From: Flavobacteriales bacterium
GTDB lineage: Bacteria > Bacteroidota > Bacteroidia > Flavobacteriales > Flavobacteriaceae
Direction: 5' to 3'
Length of the DNA stretch: 6,920 nt
Assembly: GCA_003229235.1 (NCBI GenBank)
Contig: QIIH01000049.1
Coordinates: 1-6,920 of the forward strand
Below, in pieces: positions 6,046 to 6,920 of the stretch; positions within the stretch are counted from its first letter, which is position 1, and each line of letters starts with the position of its first letter. Under the pieces are notes generated by a model, which saw nothing but the letters and a program-made list of their open reading frames with translations, was not told where the DNA came from and ran no database searches. Made by a program: the position numbers and the translations under genes.

Positions 6046-6696
6046 ATGAATCTTAAAATAGCCATAGTAGACGACAATTCTTTTTTGATAAAAGCGGTCA
6101 CAGAAAAACTTTCATTTTTCGAAGATATAAACATCAAACACGCTTCTGTTAATGGTAGTGATTTGCTCACCAAACTAGAAGAAAATCACAATCTAGATTT
6201 AATATTAATGGATATCGAGATGCCAGTGTTAAATGGTATCGAAACTACTGCGATTGTCAAGCAAAAGTACCCGCATATCAAAATCGTGATGCTTACTGTC
6301 TTTGATAACGACGAGCATATTTTTAATGCCATCAAGGCTGGAGCAGATGGCTATTTGCTCAAAGAAATTGACCCCGAATCGCTTTACAACGGCATTAAAG
6401 AAACTTTAAATGGGGGAGCAGCAATGAATCCTTCAATAGCACATAAAACGTTAAAACTATTACGAGACCCGTCACAAATCGAAAACCTTGAAGAAAAAGA
6501 GGAGATTTCACTATCCAAGAGAGAGGTAGAAGTATTGGAGCAGCTCAGTACGGGGCTAAGTTATACGGCCATTGCAGATAATTTGATTCTCTCACCAAGC
6601 ACGGTGCGCAAACATATAGAGAACATCTACAAAAAATTGCAAGTACATTCTAAGATAGAGGCCGTTCAGAAAGCAAAAAACTACAGAATTATTTAG
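6046..6696 (+). CDS. NarL/LuxR-family two-component response regulator
   Basis: The protein has 216 residues, the normal size for the family. The receiver domain (about 3-122) shows the acidic pair Asp9-Asp10 (IAIVDDN), phosphoacceptor Asp56 in LILMDIEMPVLNG, Thr84 (MLT) and Lys106 (YLLKE), so all residues needed for phosphorylation are present. A linker (about 135-155, charged ENLEEKEE) leads to a LuxR-type helix-turn-helix at 156-210 (SKREVEVLEQLSTGLSYTAIADNL, then SPSTVRKHIENIYKKL). It is expected to be a cytoplasmic transcription factor that dimerises and binds an inverted repeat once phosphorylated by the kinase encoded just upstream. The ATG at 6046 gives the canonical short lead-in MNLKIAIVDD. 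An inverted repeat 48 bases before the start, shared with two other genes of the window, suggests self-regulation. Its targets cannot be proved from sequence. Confidence 0.95.
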   Translation: MNLKIAIVDDNSFLIKAVTEKLSFFEDINIKHASVNGSDLLTKLEENHNLDLILMDIEMPVLNGIETTAIVKQKYPHIKIVMLTVFDNDEHIFNAIKAGADGYLLKEIDPESLYNGIKETLNGGAAMNPSIAHKTLKLLRDPSQIENLEEKEEISLSKREVEVLEQLSTGLSYTAIADNLILSPSTVRKHIENIYKKLQVHSKIEAVQKAKNYRII

Positions 6697-6702
6697 GGCG
6701 AT

Positions 6703-6732
6703 CGGTAAAGTAGTGCTGTGCACACTATACCG
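6703..6732 (+). terminator. Hairpin after the response regulator gene
   Basis: CGGTA at 6703-6707 pairs with TACCG at 6728-6732, and TAGTG at 6711-6715 with CACTA at 6723-6727, leaving a 3-base bulge and the loop CTGTGCA. It begins 7 bases after the stop codon. No T tract follows directly, so termination is suggested mostly by position. It may belong to the adjoining repeat block. Confidence 0.4.
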
Positions 6733-6797
6733 CCGGGCTTTCTGCTACAAGTCCTCGCCAAGTTTGGCTGTGGGCTTTTTGCGTCAATCCCTATCGC
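6731..6797. repeat. GC-richer non-coding block with internal imperfect duplication
   Basis: GGGCTTTCTGCTACAAGTCC at 6735-6754 and GGGCTTTTTGCGTCAATCCC at 6772-6791 agree at 15 of 20 positions and are offset by 37 bases, with GCCAAGTTTGGC at 6757-6768 between them. The pattern GGGCTTT...GC...CAA.TCC...GGGCTTT...GC..CAATCCCTA.CGC resembles, from memory, short intergenic repeats dispersed in many Flavobacteriaceae genomes, usually beside genes and without coding capacity. Only one copy is present here, so dispersal cannot be shown. Confidence 0.45.
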
Positions 6798-6814
6798 AAA
6801 TAAATAGATTTGCG
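6795..6814. repeat. Short inverted repeat in the final intergenic region
   Basis: CGCAAAT at 6795-6801 and ATTTGCG at 6808-6814 are perfect complements around the 6-base loop AAATAG. No T tract follows on either strand, so it is not a convincing terminator. It may be the end of the repeat block just upstream. From here to 6888 I see no gene. Confidence 0.35.
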
Positions 6815-6888
6815 GCCAAAAGTGATATGTTCTAGGTCATTTTCCTTAATGCAAAATTGCTTACATTTAATAAACTTATTTTATCCCT

Positions 6889-6920
6889 ATGCGTAATATG
6901 TTTTTCGGGGCGGTTTTGGC
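6889..6920 (+). CDS. Start of a further gene, probably exported protein (3' end outside window)
   Basis: The ATG at 6889-6891 opens a frame reading MRNMFFGAVL to the window edge. An Arg followed by a hydrophobic run is how a signal peptide or membrane helix begins. It follows an AT-rich stretch with a TTG at 6857-6859 and TATTTTAT at 6877-6884, which could be promoter elements, though that would give an almost leaderless transcript. With ten residues no family can be named. Confidence 0.45.
   Translation, partial: MRNMFFGAVL

Noticed and set aside
6847..6866. Possible fifth copy of the shared operator ahead of the last gene
   Set aside because: Only TTGC and a few scattered bases agree with the reference repeat, and a -7 box at the shared spacing would fall on the start codon at 6889.

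Overview
The window looks like chromosomal DNA from a marine-type Flavobacteriaceae or related Bacteroidota. The evidence is the moderately AT-rich composition, the lack of Shine-Dalgarno sequences, promoters of the TTG / TAnnTTTG type, a lipoprotein whose lipid-anchored Cys is followed by an acidic run, a GSCFA-domain protein, and a TPR-containing periplasmic-sensor histidine kinase. All genes read on the + strand. No tRNA, rRNA, CRISPR array or insertion sequence was seen.

Layout. (1) Positions 2-625 hold the C-terminal two thirds of a GSCFA-family protein, closed by a palindromic hairpin that overlaps its stop codon. (2) Positions 731-1279 encode a small, probably surface-exposed lipoprotein resembling DUF6252, followed by two tandem terminator-like hairpins. 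(3) Positions 1475-3334 encode an exported PQQ-like beta-propeller protein with an Ala-rich insertion near its C-terminus. (4) Positions 3342-3572 are an unannotated MORN-repeat remnant with an in-frame TAG, a probable pseudogene. (5) Positions 3657-5983 are a two-gene unit: an 80-residue single-pass membrane protein, then a TPR / HisKA_3 / HATPase_c sensor histidine kinase whose best start may be a TTG at 3992. (6) Positions 6046-6696 encode the partner NarL/LuxR-type response regulator. (7) Positions 6703-6814 hold hairpins and a GC-richer block with an internal imperfect duplication that resembles flavobacterial dispersed repeats. (8) A new signal-peptide-like reading frame begins at 6889 and leaves the window.

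The most interesting observation is regulatory. An approximately 20-bp inverted repeat resembling AATARGGCAATTGCCYTATT lies upstream of the lipoprotein, the propeller protein and the response regulator. In each case its centre is exactly 38.5 bp from the last base of a -7-like box (GATATTTG, CATCTTTG, CAACTTTA). A weaker fourth version precedes the small membrane protein / kinase unit at 37.5 bp. The site before the response regulator overlaps the kinase stop codon and is 18/20 identical to the reverse complement of the site before the propeller gene. I infer that this is one regulon: a self-regulated two-component system controlling an envelope lipoprotein and an exported beta-propeller protein. 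The operator and its binding protein are inferred from sequence only.
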